64,000 bases of DNA, from NCBI GenBank assembly GCA_963824985.1, contig CAWGRQ010000017.1, positions 1 through 64,000 on the forward strand. The letters run 5' to 3'. The notes beneath the pieces were generated by a model. It ran no database searches. It was not told the DNA's origin and was given only the letters and a program-made list of their open reading frames with translations. Position numbers and translations under genes: made by a program. This document shows positions 8,540 to 16,617 of this stretch, in pieces. The DNA comes from JAFNAG01 sp963824985 (GTDB taxonomy: Bacteria; Acidobacteriota; UBA6911). Numbering within the stretch: position 1 is the first letter of the stretch; the number at the start of each line of letters is the position of its first letter.

Positions 8540-9073
8540 TCAGCGTTTCAAGAGTCGGAGCGCCTCCTTGAGGGCTTCGGGATCGGCGTTTTGGATCAAT
8601 TCCTGCAATTCCTGCCGAACGGAATCGGCATCTGCCTGTCCGACAGCTGTGACTCCCGCGATCTCCACATGGAGTATGTCCGCCACCGCCTGCACGTATT
8701 TTGCGGCGGTGACGGGTTTTTCGAGGTAGGTCGCCGGACCCGACATCGTGCTCTCGGCGAGCGCCGCCGCGGCATCCAGTTCGCGCCTCACCCCTTCATC
8801 CTTGGCATGGCCTGTGACGAAGAGAACCGGAATCCCGGCCCATGCCTTGTTGCGGCGCATCTCGTGGTAGAGCAGAATGCCCGATTTACCGGGCATGATC
8901 ATGTCGAGCGAGACGAAATCCGGCGGATGTTCTCGCATGATTTTCAGAGCTTCATCCACGCTGCGCGCCGAATCGACCTGAAACCCGGCGTCCTCCAGGG
9001 CGGTACAGAGGTAGTATTTGACATCCTCCTCGTCATCCACGACAAGCACTCTCTTTGCGTTCGGTTTCGGCAT
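8540..9073 (-). CDS. Single-domain response regulator with C-terminal extension
   Basis: Receiver-domain protein, 177 aa. The acidic pocket is VVDDEED, the phospho-acceptor Asp lies in PDFVSLDMIMPGKSG near residue 57, and the Thr/Lys switch residues are in VLFVTGHAKD and YLEKPVTAAK. The last 45 residues form a predicted helical tail without a DNA-binding motif, so output must go through protein contacts or phosphotransfer. GGGAGG lies 5 nt upstream of the ATG. It follows the PAS histidine kinase by 30 bp and belongs to the redox-complex operon. Confidence 0.9.
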   Translation of the reverse strand: MPKPNAKRVLVVDDEEDVKYYLCTALEDAGFQVDSARSVDEALKIMREHPPDFVSLDMIMPGKSGILLYHEMRRNKAWAGIPVLFVTGHAKDEGVRRELDAAAALAESTMSGPATYLEKPVTAAKYVQAVADILHVEIAGVTAVGQADADSVRQELQELIQNADPEALKEALRLLKR

Positions 9074-9103
9074 GGATACCTCCCGGCCCTCCGGCCCGTC
9101 AGT

Positions 9104-10573
9104 TCAGGCTCCGCCCGCTTGGGCGTTTCCTGCCGTGCTGCTCTCTTCAGGAATCCGGGGCAACCGCGCCCTCGGCAAGATTATGCGGAATGTGGTCCCC
9201 CGGCCCGGCTCCGATTCTACAGCGATTCTGCCGCCGTGCTCCTGAACAATTTTTCGCGTCATCAGCAAACCCAGGCCGGTTCCGCCTCCGCCCTTGGTAG
9301 TGAAGAAAGTCGTAAATATTTTCCGTTTCACGTCATAGTCCATCCCGCATCCGTCATCGGAAACCTCCAGGATCAGATCGCCCCCCTGTTCCCCGATCTT
9401 GACCGCCACGCGGCATTGCCGGCTTTCACTTGCCTGGCAGGCATCGATGGCATTCGACACCAGGTTTGCCAGGCAGGCGTGAATCCCCTCGACGTCCATC
9501 GGTGCAGGCTGCACAGGTTGCAGGTCTCCAACCAGGTCGATTCCCGCCTGCCGGGCCACGTCGCGGTACAGTTCGAGGATCTCCCGCGCGATGGCGTTGG
9601 GGTCTGCATGGGTCACCTTGGGGACCGTCCCTTTGGAGAAGCTCAGAAGGTTTTTCACCAGATCAGAGATCTTGCCGACGTTGCGTCCGAGCATCTCCAT
9701 ACCCCGCTGCACCTTCTGCGGTTGATCGTGCTCGAGCCCCGAGCTCATCACATAGATGCCGCCTTCCATCCCCATCAGGATATTCTTCATTCCGTGCGCC
9801 AGGCCCGCCACCGTCTGGCCCACGGCTCCCAGGCGTTCCGCCTCCATCTTCTCCTTTTCGAGCTGGTGGATTTCGGTCACATCCGACGACATTTCCATGA
9901 CATATTGAATGTCGTGGCCGCCGCCACTCTCAACCTCGACAAGCGGGCTCGCCGTTACGATATAGTGGGTTTCAGCGCCGGCGGCGGTTACGCCGGTTTG
10001 CCGGGAAACATGATCCGCTCCATCGCGGAATGCTTTCAGTGCCGGACAATCGGGACAGGGCGCATCCCGGCGCTTATACACCTGATAGCAGTGCTCGCCG
10101 CTGTGCTTCCCGAAGGTCTGGCGCATGCGCCGGTTGGCCCGCACGATCGTGAGATTCCGATCCAGCACCGCCACGTAACACGGGACCCGCTCGAACAAGA
10201 TCTCGTTCTCCATCTGCAGGCCGGCGGCCTCGTTCAGGTTCGAGGCCATCCAGATCATATAGGATCCCCCCTCTTCATCCCCGGAGGTCAGGGGCGCGAC
10301 CCTTGTCACGAAGGGGACCTTCCTGCCATCACTCACTTTCAAAATCTCTTCATGGATTCTGACCCGTCCATCCTCAAACGACTTGAGCGCCATGCAGCCC
10401 GGGCAGGGAGCCTCCCGCTGTTTGAGAAGCCCATGGCAGGTCCGGTCGCCCCAGGCGCCGAAGGCAGCGTTGAAACTCGCATTCGCCAGCACGACCCGGA
10501 AGTTGCGGTCGAGGACGGCGATGATCATCGGCGCCTGTTCAAAAAGGTGCCGGCGTATTAGGTCCTGGATCAC
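9104..10573 (-). CDS. Double-PAS histidine kinase with cysteine-motif PAS domains
   Basis: Soluble sensor kinase of 489 aa; no membrane segment is visible. Two PAS domains (about 5-120 and 130-250) each carry the same Cys pattern, CHGLLKQREAPCPGC and CYQVYKRRDAPCPDC (C-x10-C-x2-C). The dimerisation/H-box follows with AGLAHGMKNILMGMEGG, then HATPase motifs NLVSNAIDACQ, EVSDDGCGMD and GGGGTGLGLLMTRKIVQEHGG. I chose GTG 10573: it overlaps the upstream receiver stop as GTGA and has GAGGGGG upstream, whereas longer in-frame starts lie inside the receiver gene. It is probably a cytosolic redox or ligand sensor for the electron-transfer operon; partners are the receivers on either side. Confidence 0.9.
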   Translation of the reverse strand: MIQDLIRRHLFEQAPMIIAVLDRNFRVVLANASFNAAFGAWGDRTCHGLLKQREAPCPGCMALKSFEDGRVRIHEEILKVSDGRKVPFVTRVAPLTSGDEEGGSYMIWMASNLNEAAGLQMENEILFERVPCYVAVLDRNLTIVRANRRMRQTFGKHSGEHCYQVYKRRDAPCPDCPALKAFRDGADHVSRQTGVTAAGAETHYIVTASPLVEVESGGGHDIQYVMEMSSDVTEIHQLEKEKMEAERLGAVGQTVAGLAHGMKNILMGMEGGIYVMSSGLEHDQPQKVQRGMEMLGRNVGKISDLVKNLLSFSKGTVPKVTHADPNAIAREILELYRDVARQAGIDLVGDLQPVQPAPMDVEGIHACLANLVSNAIDACQASESRQCRVAVKIGEQGGDLILEVSDDGCGMDYDVKRKIFTTFFTTKGGGGTGLGLLMTRKIVQEHGGRIAVESEPGRGTTFRIILPRARLPRIPEESSTAGNAQAGGA

Positions 10574-10998
10574 GAAGCCCCCTCGTCGGTCTGGTGAAGC
10601 AGTTCCTGGACGCGGCGCAACAGCTTGGCTACCGGAATCGGTTTTTCCAGATAGTTTGAGACATCCGCAAACTCGACGCCCTGGCTCTCCGCCAGGTTCT
10701 TGAGTTCCTCCGGCTTGCAACAGCCGCTGATGAAGAGGATCGGAACCCGGGCTGTCGCCTGCGACCGTCGCAAGGCATGGTAGAGTGAAAGTCCCGAACG
10801 GCCCGGCATCATAATGTCGAGCAGAATCAGGTCGGGCGTGACGGTTCGGATCGCCTCCAGTGCGCTCGCCGAGTCGCCGGCTCCGATTGCGCGCAGGCCG
10901 TGGTCACTCAGCAGGGTGACCAGATAGATCACGATGTCTTCCTCATCGTCGACGATCAGGACGGTTGCAGGTCCCGGCTTATTTTTCTCCTGGGACAT
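10570..10998 (-). CDS. Single-domain response regulator
   Basis: Receiver-only protein, 142 aa, with VLIVDDEED, phospho-acceptor Asp in PDLILLDIMMPGRSG near residue 60, LFISGC and YLEKPIPVAK. There is no output domain. The start overlaps the 3' end of the cytochrome fusion gene by 20 nt and is preceded by GGGGGG, and its stop overlaps the kinase start, so it is tightly coupled to both. It is similar to the receiver at 8540-9073; together with the kinase they form a receiver-kinase-receiver set. Confidence 0.9.
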   Translation of the reverse strand: MSQEKNKPGPATVLIVDDEEDIVIYLVTLLSDHGLRAIGAGDSASALEAIRTVTPDLILLDIMMPGRSGLSLYHALRRSQATARVPILFISGCCKPEELKNLAESQGVEFADVSNYLEKPIPVAKLLRRVQELLHQTDEGAS

Positions 10999-12829
10999 CG
11001 CCCCCCTCCCTGCGCAATAGATTCTGTGCTTGCCGGTAGGCTTTCTCCGCGCCGGTGTTTTCGTTGTGGCAGGTGCCGCAACGGGCCAGATCGGGACGAT
11101 TCACACCCTCATCATGCGCGTGCTCGGCATGGCATTTTATGCACATCCGGTGCATGGCGTCCTCAAAACTGCAGGCCGAGAACTTTTGGAAGTCCGTGAC
11201 GACCCGGTTGGCCGTCATCATGTCCTTGCGATGGCATTCCTGGCAGGTCTTGTTTCTGCCGGCCGCAGTCCCGCTCTGGTCCTGGTGGCACTGCCGGCAG
11301 GAGTCATTGCCGTTCAGCGCGGAGATGTGGGCGTGATGGTCGAAGATGTCGGTGGCGGTGTAGATCTGACGGTGGCATTCGCTGCACGGCGTCCCGACAT
11401 CGCCGGCCTTGTGCAGGTGGTGGCATTGAGCGCAGGAACCGGTGGAGCGCGTGCGTTCCTGGTGTTTTTTGTGCTCAAAGTATACAAAGTGGTCCTTCGA
11501 TCCGACCAGAAGAATATCGCCGCCCCGTGCCCGGCGCGCGGCGGTCTCGACCGCAGGTTCGTTCTTGGGGGTCAGGGTGAATCCGGCCGAGAATGCCAGG
11601 ACGAACAGGAGCGAGAACGCCTTCGAGTCCCTGTGCCATTCCTCCCCCAGGTAGACCTGGGTGAAAGGGGAAAAAAGCGGCGTCGCATGCAGCGCCGCGC
11701 CGCGCGCACGCTCGAGTCCCTCGAGAGCCTCGGAATCCACCGGGAAATGCTCCTGGATGAAGAAAAAAACCAGCGCAAAGGCAGATACCAGGCCGAAGCT
11801 GACCGCAAACTCCATACAGGACGGGAAGTAGAAGTCTCCGGTGGCCCAGACCTGGCCGAGCCCGGAGGCGTTTACCCGATTGAGGATAAAACCGAAGACT
11901 GACAGGGAGGCCCCAATCCAGACGCCGGTTGCCGAACGGCGCACCGGCCGGATGGAAAAGAGCAGCATCGGAAGAATGCACGACAGGAGCATCTCCCCGA
12001 TGAACAGATTGCTTTCCCAGGTGCCCTGCAGAATCAACCCCGCCTTGCCTTGCCACACGAGATCGGCCATCCTGAAGACGAGGTAGCCCGACAGGGCCCA
12101 GACGGCCATGCGGGCAAGGCCATTCAGCATTTCCGTTTCGGGCTCGCGCCTGTAAAGCCAGGAGGTGACGGAAGACTCAAACATCACCATGGTCATCCCA
12201 AGGCAGACCGCCGAGACAAAAAACAGCTCCGGGAGCAGGTGGGTGTACCAGAGTGGATGCAGCCGGGAAGGCATAATCAGGAGCAGAGAACCGAGCGAGG
12301 ACTGGTGTAGGGTGGAAAGCATGATGCCCAGGATCATGATGGGGAGGGCGAGCCGCGTCAGGAACCGGTAGAGCCTCTGATACCGGGTGCGCTCAAAGAA
12401 AACGGGCGACATCTCCAGCGCCAGCACCGTGAGATAGAGCATGACGCACCAGGCCACCTCGAAGAGCGCGGAACGGATGTTCCAGAAAACTACCGGATGC
12501 CAGATATTCCACGGGAGGCCCAGGTCGAACAACAAACCGACGGCGACGGCGGCATACCCGAGGAATGCGGTCAGAATCGCAGGGCGCGAAATCAGGTGAT
12601 ACTTCTCACGGTGAAATATATGGACCACAGCCGCGATGACAAAGCCTCCGGCGGCGAGCGCGACCCCACCCATGACATCAAAGCCGATCCAGAGCCCCCA
12701 CGGCGTCGTGTTCGAAAGTGCCGTCGCGACGCCGAGACCGAGAACAAACCTCACGGCGGCTACGGCGGCGCCCAGACCGGCGAGTATCCACAAAATTCCC
12801 TTGAAGATCAAAAGCCGCCTATTTGCCAT
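10979..12829 (-). CDS. NrfD/HybB-like membrane subunit fused to hexaheme cytochrome c
   Basis: Fusion protein of 616 aa. Residues about 1-410 are an integral membrane quinone-interacting module with around ten helices, resembling HybB/HmcC/DsrP of the NrfD superfamily. Residues about 437-616 are a multiheme domain with six CxxCH motifs (near 466, 482, 511, 529, 563 and 584) plus extra His residues suited to bis-His ligation, like class III or DsrJ/HmcA cytochromes. In most complexes these are separate polypeptides. The heme domain must lie on the periplasmic side. It overlaps the Fe-S subunit gene upstream by 11 nt. It probably links the quinone pool and periplasmic cytochromes to the cytoplasmic HdrD-like subunit. 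Confidence 0.85.
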   Translation of the reverse strand: MANRRLLIFKGILWILAGLGAAVAAVRFVLGLGVATALSNTTPWGLWIGFDVMGGVALAAGGFVIAAVVHIFHREKYHLISRPAILTAFLGYAAVAVGLLFDLGLPWNIWHPVVFWNIRSALFEVAWCVMLYLTVLALEMSPVFFERTRYQRLYRFLTRLALPIMILGIMLSTLHQSSLGSLLLIMPSRLHPLWYTHLLPELFFVSAVCLGMTMVMFESSVTSWLYRREPETEMLNGLARMAVWALSGYLVFRMADLVWQGKAGLILQGTWESNLFIGEMLLSCILPMLLFSIRPVRRSATGVWIGASLSVFGFILNRVNASGLGQVWATGDFYFPSCMEFAVSFGLVSAFALVFFFIQEHFPVDSEALEGLERARGAALHATPLFSPFTQVYLGEEWHRDSKAFSLLFVLAFSAGFTLTPKNEPAVETAARRARGGDILLVGSKDHFVYFEHKKHQERTRSTGSCAQCHHLHKAGDVGTPCSECHRQIYTATDIFDHHAHISALNGNDSCRQCHQDQSGTAAGRNKTCQECHRKDMMTANRVVTDFQKFSACSFEDAMHRMCIKCHAEHAHDEGVNRPDLARCGTCHNENTGAEKAYRQAQNLLRREGGDVPGEK

Positions 12830-13634
12830 GATCGTCCCCTTCCGTCGGTTCGTTTTTCCGCTCCTCGCCCTCCAGCCCGTTTATTTTGCGGCGACGCTCG
12901 ATGATCCAGTAAACAGCGCTCATCAGTACTCCCATGCCCGCGAATTCAATCGGGACGAGTTTGAGCGCGTCCCAAGTCCGCTCGGGCAGCGGATCGGTTC
13001 CCAGATTCTCGCCCCCGTTCCAGGCGAGGAAATCGAGCGGGATGTCGGAAACGAGCAGGACGGACGTCCCCCCCACCTCCTGAGCACCCCAGATGCGGTG
13101 GAGGTATCGACCGGGCTCGGAATTCAGCCGGCGCCGGGCTTCGGCGAGCATCGCGTCGCGCGGCCCGAAGATTGTGGCCTGGGTCGGGCACGCGCTGACG
13201 CAGGCGGGCTTTTCGATCCTGCCCGATTTGAGGTGGGGATAGCAGAGCATGCATTTGCGGACTGCCGGGGTTGCAGAACTCCACTGGTATCGGGGAATGC
13301 CGAAGGGGCACGCCATCATGCAATAGCGGCAGCCCATGCAGATGCTCTTGTCGTAAATGACCGGCCCTTCCGGTGTTTTCTGCAGCGCTCCCACGGGACA
13401 GACGGAAACACAGGCGGGCTCGAGGCAATGGCGGCACTGGCGCCGGACGAAGTGGTTGCCCGGCTTGCGTACCACTGAGGTCCAGCGCGTGGCGGAGAGT
13501 TCGCCGGCCCGGTCTCCGGGGCGCGGGGGCGGATCCGTCACCGGAAGATCATTGATCTTCCTGCACGCAACCACGCACTCTTCGCAGCCGATGCATCGGG
13601 TCACGTCGGTCAAAATGCATGGATTCGGAATCAT
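12819..13634 (-). CDS. HmcB/DsrO/HybA-like 4Fe-4S ferredoxin subunit
   Basis: Iron-sulfur electron-transfer subunit, 271 aa. Sixteen cysteines lie in four cluster motifs: CIGCEECVVAC, CRHCLEPACVSVCP, CMGCRYCMMACPFG and CMLCYP...CVSACP, the pattern of DmsB/HybA/HmcB proteins carrying four [4Fe-4S] clusters. A hydrophobic helix near the C-terminus (VPIEFAGMGVLMSAVYWII) would anchor it, as in HybA. No Tat or Sec signal is seen at the N-terminus, so cytoplasmic orientation is possible, though these proteins can be co-exported. ATG 13634 overlaps the cytochrome b stop (ATGA) with AAGGAGA upstream. Confidence 0.9.
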   Translation of the reverse strand: MIPNPCILTDVTRCIGCEECVVACRKINDLPVTDPPPRPGDRAGELSATRWTSVVRKPGNHFVRRQCRHCLEPACVSVCPVGALQKTPEGPVIYDKSICMGCRYCMMACPFGIPRYQWSSATPAVRKCMLCYPHLKSGRIEKPACVSACPTQATIFGPRDAMLAEARRRLNSEPGRYLHRIWGAQEVGGTSVLLVSDIPLDFLAWNGGENLGTDPLPERTWDALKLVPIEFAGMGVLMSAVYWIIERRRKINGLEGEERKNEPTEGDDHGK

Positions 13635-14335
13635 ACCGGTTCTCCTTCCTTTCCCAGCGCAGTCCTCACCCGCTCGCCCGAGCCCGGCACAAAGTGCCAC
13701 CCCAGTTCCCACGAGATCTGGGTGAACGGAAACAGAACCATGTGCGCCAGTTTGGTGAACGGGACGAGCAGCAGCAGCAATTCCGCGCCGAGCAGGTGAG
13801 CCAGATAAGTCAGGGTGTAGGGGAAAGGATTCGATGCCGGATGCGCGACCAAAAAGCCGGTCGCAAAGGGCTCGATGCACAGCACAAGGAGGAACCAGTC
13901 CTGAAAGCCGGTGAGGAACCGCGATGCGGTACTCGCAATCCGGAACACGAACAGAAAGAGGAGTGCCGCCAATGTCGTCAGCGTGAGCAAATCCGCGATG
14001 CCCGGGCTCAGGGTGGGCCAGGACAGGCCGATGCCGCGCCGGATCAACTTTACGTGGCCGGCCAGAAAGAGAGGTGTAACGAGCATGCCGATATGAAAGA
14101 ACAGCGAGCCCAGGGTATAGGGGATGCGAGTGCCGCGCAACGCCCTGACCGGAACGATCCAGCCGACACTGCGACGCAGCAACACCGAAAAAGGAATGGC
14201 ATGGTCCCCGGCCCTCCGGTACGAAACAATCATCTCAATGACCGAGAGGGTGACTTGCCGGAGCAGCCCCAGAAAGAAGACGCAAAAGGCAAAAACCAGC
14301 AACGGCCCCCTGGCGATTTGCAGCATCGATTCCAT
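13631..14335 (-). CDS. Cytochrome b subunit, NarI/DsrM/HmcE-like
   Basis: Membrane protein of 234 aa with about five or six hydrophobic helices. It resembles the nitrate reductase gamma/DsrM family, which holds two b hemes and exchanges electrons with menaquinol. Histidines in LGSLFFHIGMLVTPLFLAGH and in TYLAHLLGAELL / FTKLAHMVLFPF are candidate heme ligands. GGAGG is 4 nt before the ATG. It lies between the HdrD-like and Fe-S subunits; the HdrD-like plus DsrM-like pairing is the hallmark of DsrMK, TmcBC and HmcEF complexes. Confidence 0.85.
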   Translation of the reverse strand: MESMLQIARGPLLVFAFCVFFLGLLRQVTLSVIEMIVSYRRAGDHAIPFSVLLRRSVGWIVPVRALRGTRIPYTLGSLFFHIGMLVTPLFLAGHVKLIRRGIGLSWPTLSPGIADLLTLTTLAALLFLFVFRIASTASRFLTGFQDWFLLVLCIEPFATGFLVAHPASNPFPYTLTYLAHLLGAELLLLLVPFTKLAHMVLFPFTQISWELGWHFVPGSGERVRTALGKEGEPV

Positions 14336-14352
14336 TCTTCCTCCAAGCTCGC

Positions 14353-15804
14353 TTACAGAACGATGGCCTTGTAGATCAGATCGTGCAGCCCGACCACTTC
14401 GACATCCTTCAAACCGTGATCTTCACAGACCTCGCGAAGCTGCTTCTTGCAGTTGGCGCAGGGTGCGACGACATACCTGGCTCCGGTGGCCCTGATTTGA
14501 TCCGCCTTCAGCTTTCCCGTGACCTTGGTGCGGTACGGACGTATCTCATCGACCGACACGGTCCCGCCGCCGCCGCCGCAGCAGTAGTTCTCGCGCCCTC
14601 TGGGCGTCATGTCGACGTAGTCTTTGCAGAAAGCGCGCAGGATCTCCCTCGGCTGGTCTACAATCCAGCCGCTCCTGGCAATGTTGCAGGGGTCGTGATA
14701 GGTGACGCGATCTTTGATGACATCGGAATCCAGCTTGAGCCGGCCCCGGTGCAGCGCATCCAGGGTGTATTCCATGATGTTGACGACCGGAAGCGCGTTT
14801 CTGCCGCCGCCGAAAGAAGGCACGAACACCTTCGCGCTGCGCGAAGCATGGCCGCATTCGCCGATCAGGATGCTCTTCCCCTTGAGTCGCCGGGTTTCGC
14901 TGATTTCCTTCTCGATAATGCGTTCGGCGCACCAGTCGCTGTAAAACAGCCCGTAGTTGATGCCGTCGAAATAGCCGGTCCCAATGGTCCAGCGGCCCGT
15001 TTCCCCCGCAGCGTGGAATGTGAGGGCAATCCCCATGAGCGTTTCAGCCTCCAGAAGATAGTCGCTGACTGCGGGGAAGAAAACGAAATCGCGCCCCTCC
15101 TGATCGACGGGAAAGGAGACATCCACCCCTTTTTCGTCCTTGATGTCCGCCTCCAGGAATTCGAGTGTATCGATCAGAGCCGGCACCGGGATCGCCGAAG
15201 TGTTGGCGGTCTTCCCCTCCAGCTGTTCCCGCGTCGCCACCACCAGTGCCTTGGGCACAATGTCCATTTCGCTCAATATGTACCTGCTGAGATGGGTGAG
15301 CAGGCCATGGTCGATCCCCATCGGGCATTGGAAAGAGCAGCGGCGGCAGGCCGTGCAGTGATAGACCGACTCCGCCAGTTCGGAGATCTTGCCGGGCGTG
15401 AGATATACTGTCCCCGCCAGTTTGCTCTGCAGAATGCCTCTCATGGTGAAATGGCGCCGGTAGACCTCCAACAGCAGGTTGGAGCGATAGCACGGTATGT
15501 CCCTGGGGTCGCGCGTGTGCATGTAAATCTGGCATGCCGCCGCGCAGTTGGCGCATTTGGCGCCCACCCGCGCATACGTGTCGACCAGTTGCCCATAATT
15601 GCTGTGACGCAGGACGGCCGCAAAGATCTCCAGGAAACGATGCACACGATCTCCGGGGTACAGCCGCTCCATGTAATAGCTGACCCCCAGCATCTTGTGG
15701 GGCGGTATCTTTGGGGCCGGCCTTGCCGGGGCGGCAAGGGGCACTGCGGCATGAGACCCTATTTCCTTCTCTGTCACTTTCATCGTAATCTCCGTTGACG
15801 CCAT
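14353..15804 (-). CDS. HdrD/DsrK/HmcF-like iron-sulfur protein
   Basis: Cytoplasmic subunit of 483 aa related to heterodisulfide reductase HdrD and sulfite-reduction-associated DsrK. The N-terminal half has cluster motifs CANCAAACQIYMH and CTACRRCSFQCPMGID. The C-terminal half holds cysteine-rich CCG-type motifs: HDPCNIAR, ENYCCGGGGG and APCANCKKQL. CCG motifs bind the unusual catalytic cluster that reduces a disulfide or persulfide. Its start has GAGGAG 5 nt upstream. It is the first enzymatic gene of the operon and the presumed site where quinone or cytochrome electrons meet a cytoplasmic thiol/disulfide couple. No DsrAB or DsrC gene is visible in the window, so the partner is unknown. Confidence 0.88.
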   Translation of the reverse strand: MASTEITMKVTEKEIGSHAAVPLAAPARPAPKIPPHKMLGVSYYMERLYPGDRVHRFLEIFAAVLRHSNYGQLVDTYARVGAKCANCAAACQIYMHTRDPRDIPCYRSNLLLEVYRRHFTMRGILQSKLAGTVYLTPGKISELAESVYHCTACRRCSFQCPMGIDHGLLTHLSRYILSEMDIVPKALVVATREQLEGKTANTSAIPVPALIDTLEFLEADIKDEKGVDVSFPVDQEGRDFVFFPAVSDYLLEAETLMGIALTFHAAGETGRWTIGTGYFDGINYGLFYSDWCAERIIEKEISETRRLKGKSILIGECGHASRSAKVFVPSFGGGRNALPVVNIMEYTLDALHRGRLKLDSDVIKDRVTYHDPCNIARSGWIVDQPREILRAFCKDYVDMTPRGRENYCCGGGGGTVSVDEIRPYRTKVTGKLKADQIRATGARYVVAPCANCKKQLREVCEDHGLKDVEVVGLHDLIYKAIVL

Positions 15805-15894
15805 CTGCTCTCCTCAGCAATTCAGCCGGCCAGTGGGAGATGCGGCAGCCTGATTATTATTTCCAGTACTGAGGGCGCAGAGGCCGCGGAGCGG

Positions 15895-16335
15895 TCACTG
15901 CGCCCCGCCCTGTGATTGCCTGACCTCGCCATGGCCGAAACGCCGGTGGTACTCGCAATCCCGGCAATGCTGCACGCGCCGCGCTGTAATCGGCAGCAAC
16001 GGATGCAGTTCCCAACAGTTCAATGTCCCCGAGCGGTGGACCAGGCAGCCGTCGCAAATCCTGGGAGCGGCACTGGCGGCCGGAGTGCCGATTTCACAAT
16101 GGAATTCCCAACAGTAGGGCCTGATGTCCGCCTCCTGCTCCAGCAGACGCGTGTTCATGCCGTTCTCCAACATAAACTCCCTCAGATCCTCGATCCGGAC
16201 GCGATACTGGCCGCCGGCCGTGCGCTGCGCTCTAAGGTCGCCGGATCGGATCCAGTTCAAAATGGTCTCCGAAGTGACGTAGCAGAATCGAGCCGCCTGT
16301 CCGGTCGAAAGTGCCTGTACCCTGTTTGGCTTCAA
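15895..16335 (-). CDS. Excisionase-family HTH protein with cysteine-rich C-terminus
   Basis: Small DNA-binding protein of about 146 aa. The N-terminal MerR/excisionase-like helix-turn-helix reads ALSTGQAARFCYVTSETILNWIRSGDL followed by the wing region QYRVRIEDLREFML. The C-terminal 80 residues contain seven cysteines in YCWEFHC, ICDGC, NCWE and HCRDC, suggestive of a metal or Fe-S site. I prefer TTG 16335, which has a perfect AGGAGG 8 nt upstream; ATG 16380 or 16371 would add 12-15 residues but lack a ribosome site. It is the first gene behind the sigma-54-type promoter and precedes the redox-complex genes by 90 bp, so it is probably a co-expressed local regulator. Confidence 0.65.
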   Translation of the reverse strand: MKPNRVQALSTGQAARFCYVTSETILNWIRSGDLRAQRTAGGQYRVRIEDLREFMLENGMNTRLLEQEADIRPYCWEFHCEIGTPAASAAPRICDGCLVHRSGTLNCWELHPLLPITARRVQHCRDCEYHRRFGHGEVRQSQGGAQ

Positions 16336-16408
16336 GACCTGCGCCTCCTCATCGCCGCAGATTTCACGCATGTGGCGCATTTGCCGCTTTACGCACTCTT
16401 TGGGTTTA

Positions 16409-16426
16409 AGGCACCTTGCGTGCCAA
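16409..16426 (-). promoter_or_regulatory. Sigma-54-type (-24/-12) promoter
   Basis: The minus strand reads TTGGCACGCAAGGTGCC. GG and GC are separated by exactly 10 bp, and TGGCACG matches the -24 half of the consensus TGGCACG-N4-TTGCW; the -12 half GTGCC is weaker. Transcription would begin near 16399 and read into the excisionase-family gene and then the redox-complex operon. The divergent gene at 16618 encodes a sigma-54 activator. Confidence 0.6.
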
Positions 16427-16617
16427 GATCGGAGTCGGGGAGTCGCAGCAACGGAGCACAGGATTATTCGGATGCAACCACCTGCAAATGATAGGGCTGC
16501 GCCCCAGCGTCCGCCTGAGGCATCCACAAGCCGCCGCAGGAGGCGGAGCCCCCGGAATGACGCAATCTGCTACATCGATGCGCTACACTGTTGCATCCTG
16601 CTTCGTTCCTGATTATC

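Noticed and set aside
8591..10561. 656-codon plus-strand frame opposite the receiver and histidine kinase
   Set aside because: Antisense of clearly recognisable receiver and kinase motifs; no ribosome site or homology.
15805..15894. Second sigma-54 promoter directly before the HdrD-like gene (TGGCCGGCTGAATTGCT)
   Set aside because: GG and GC are separated by 11 bp, not 10, and the site is almost on the start codon.
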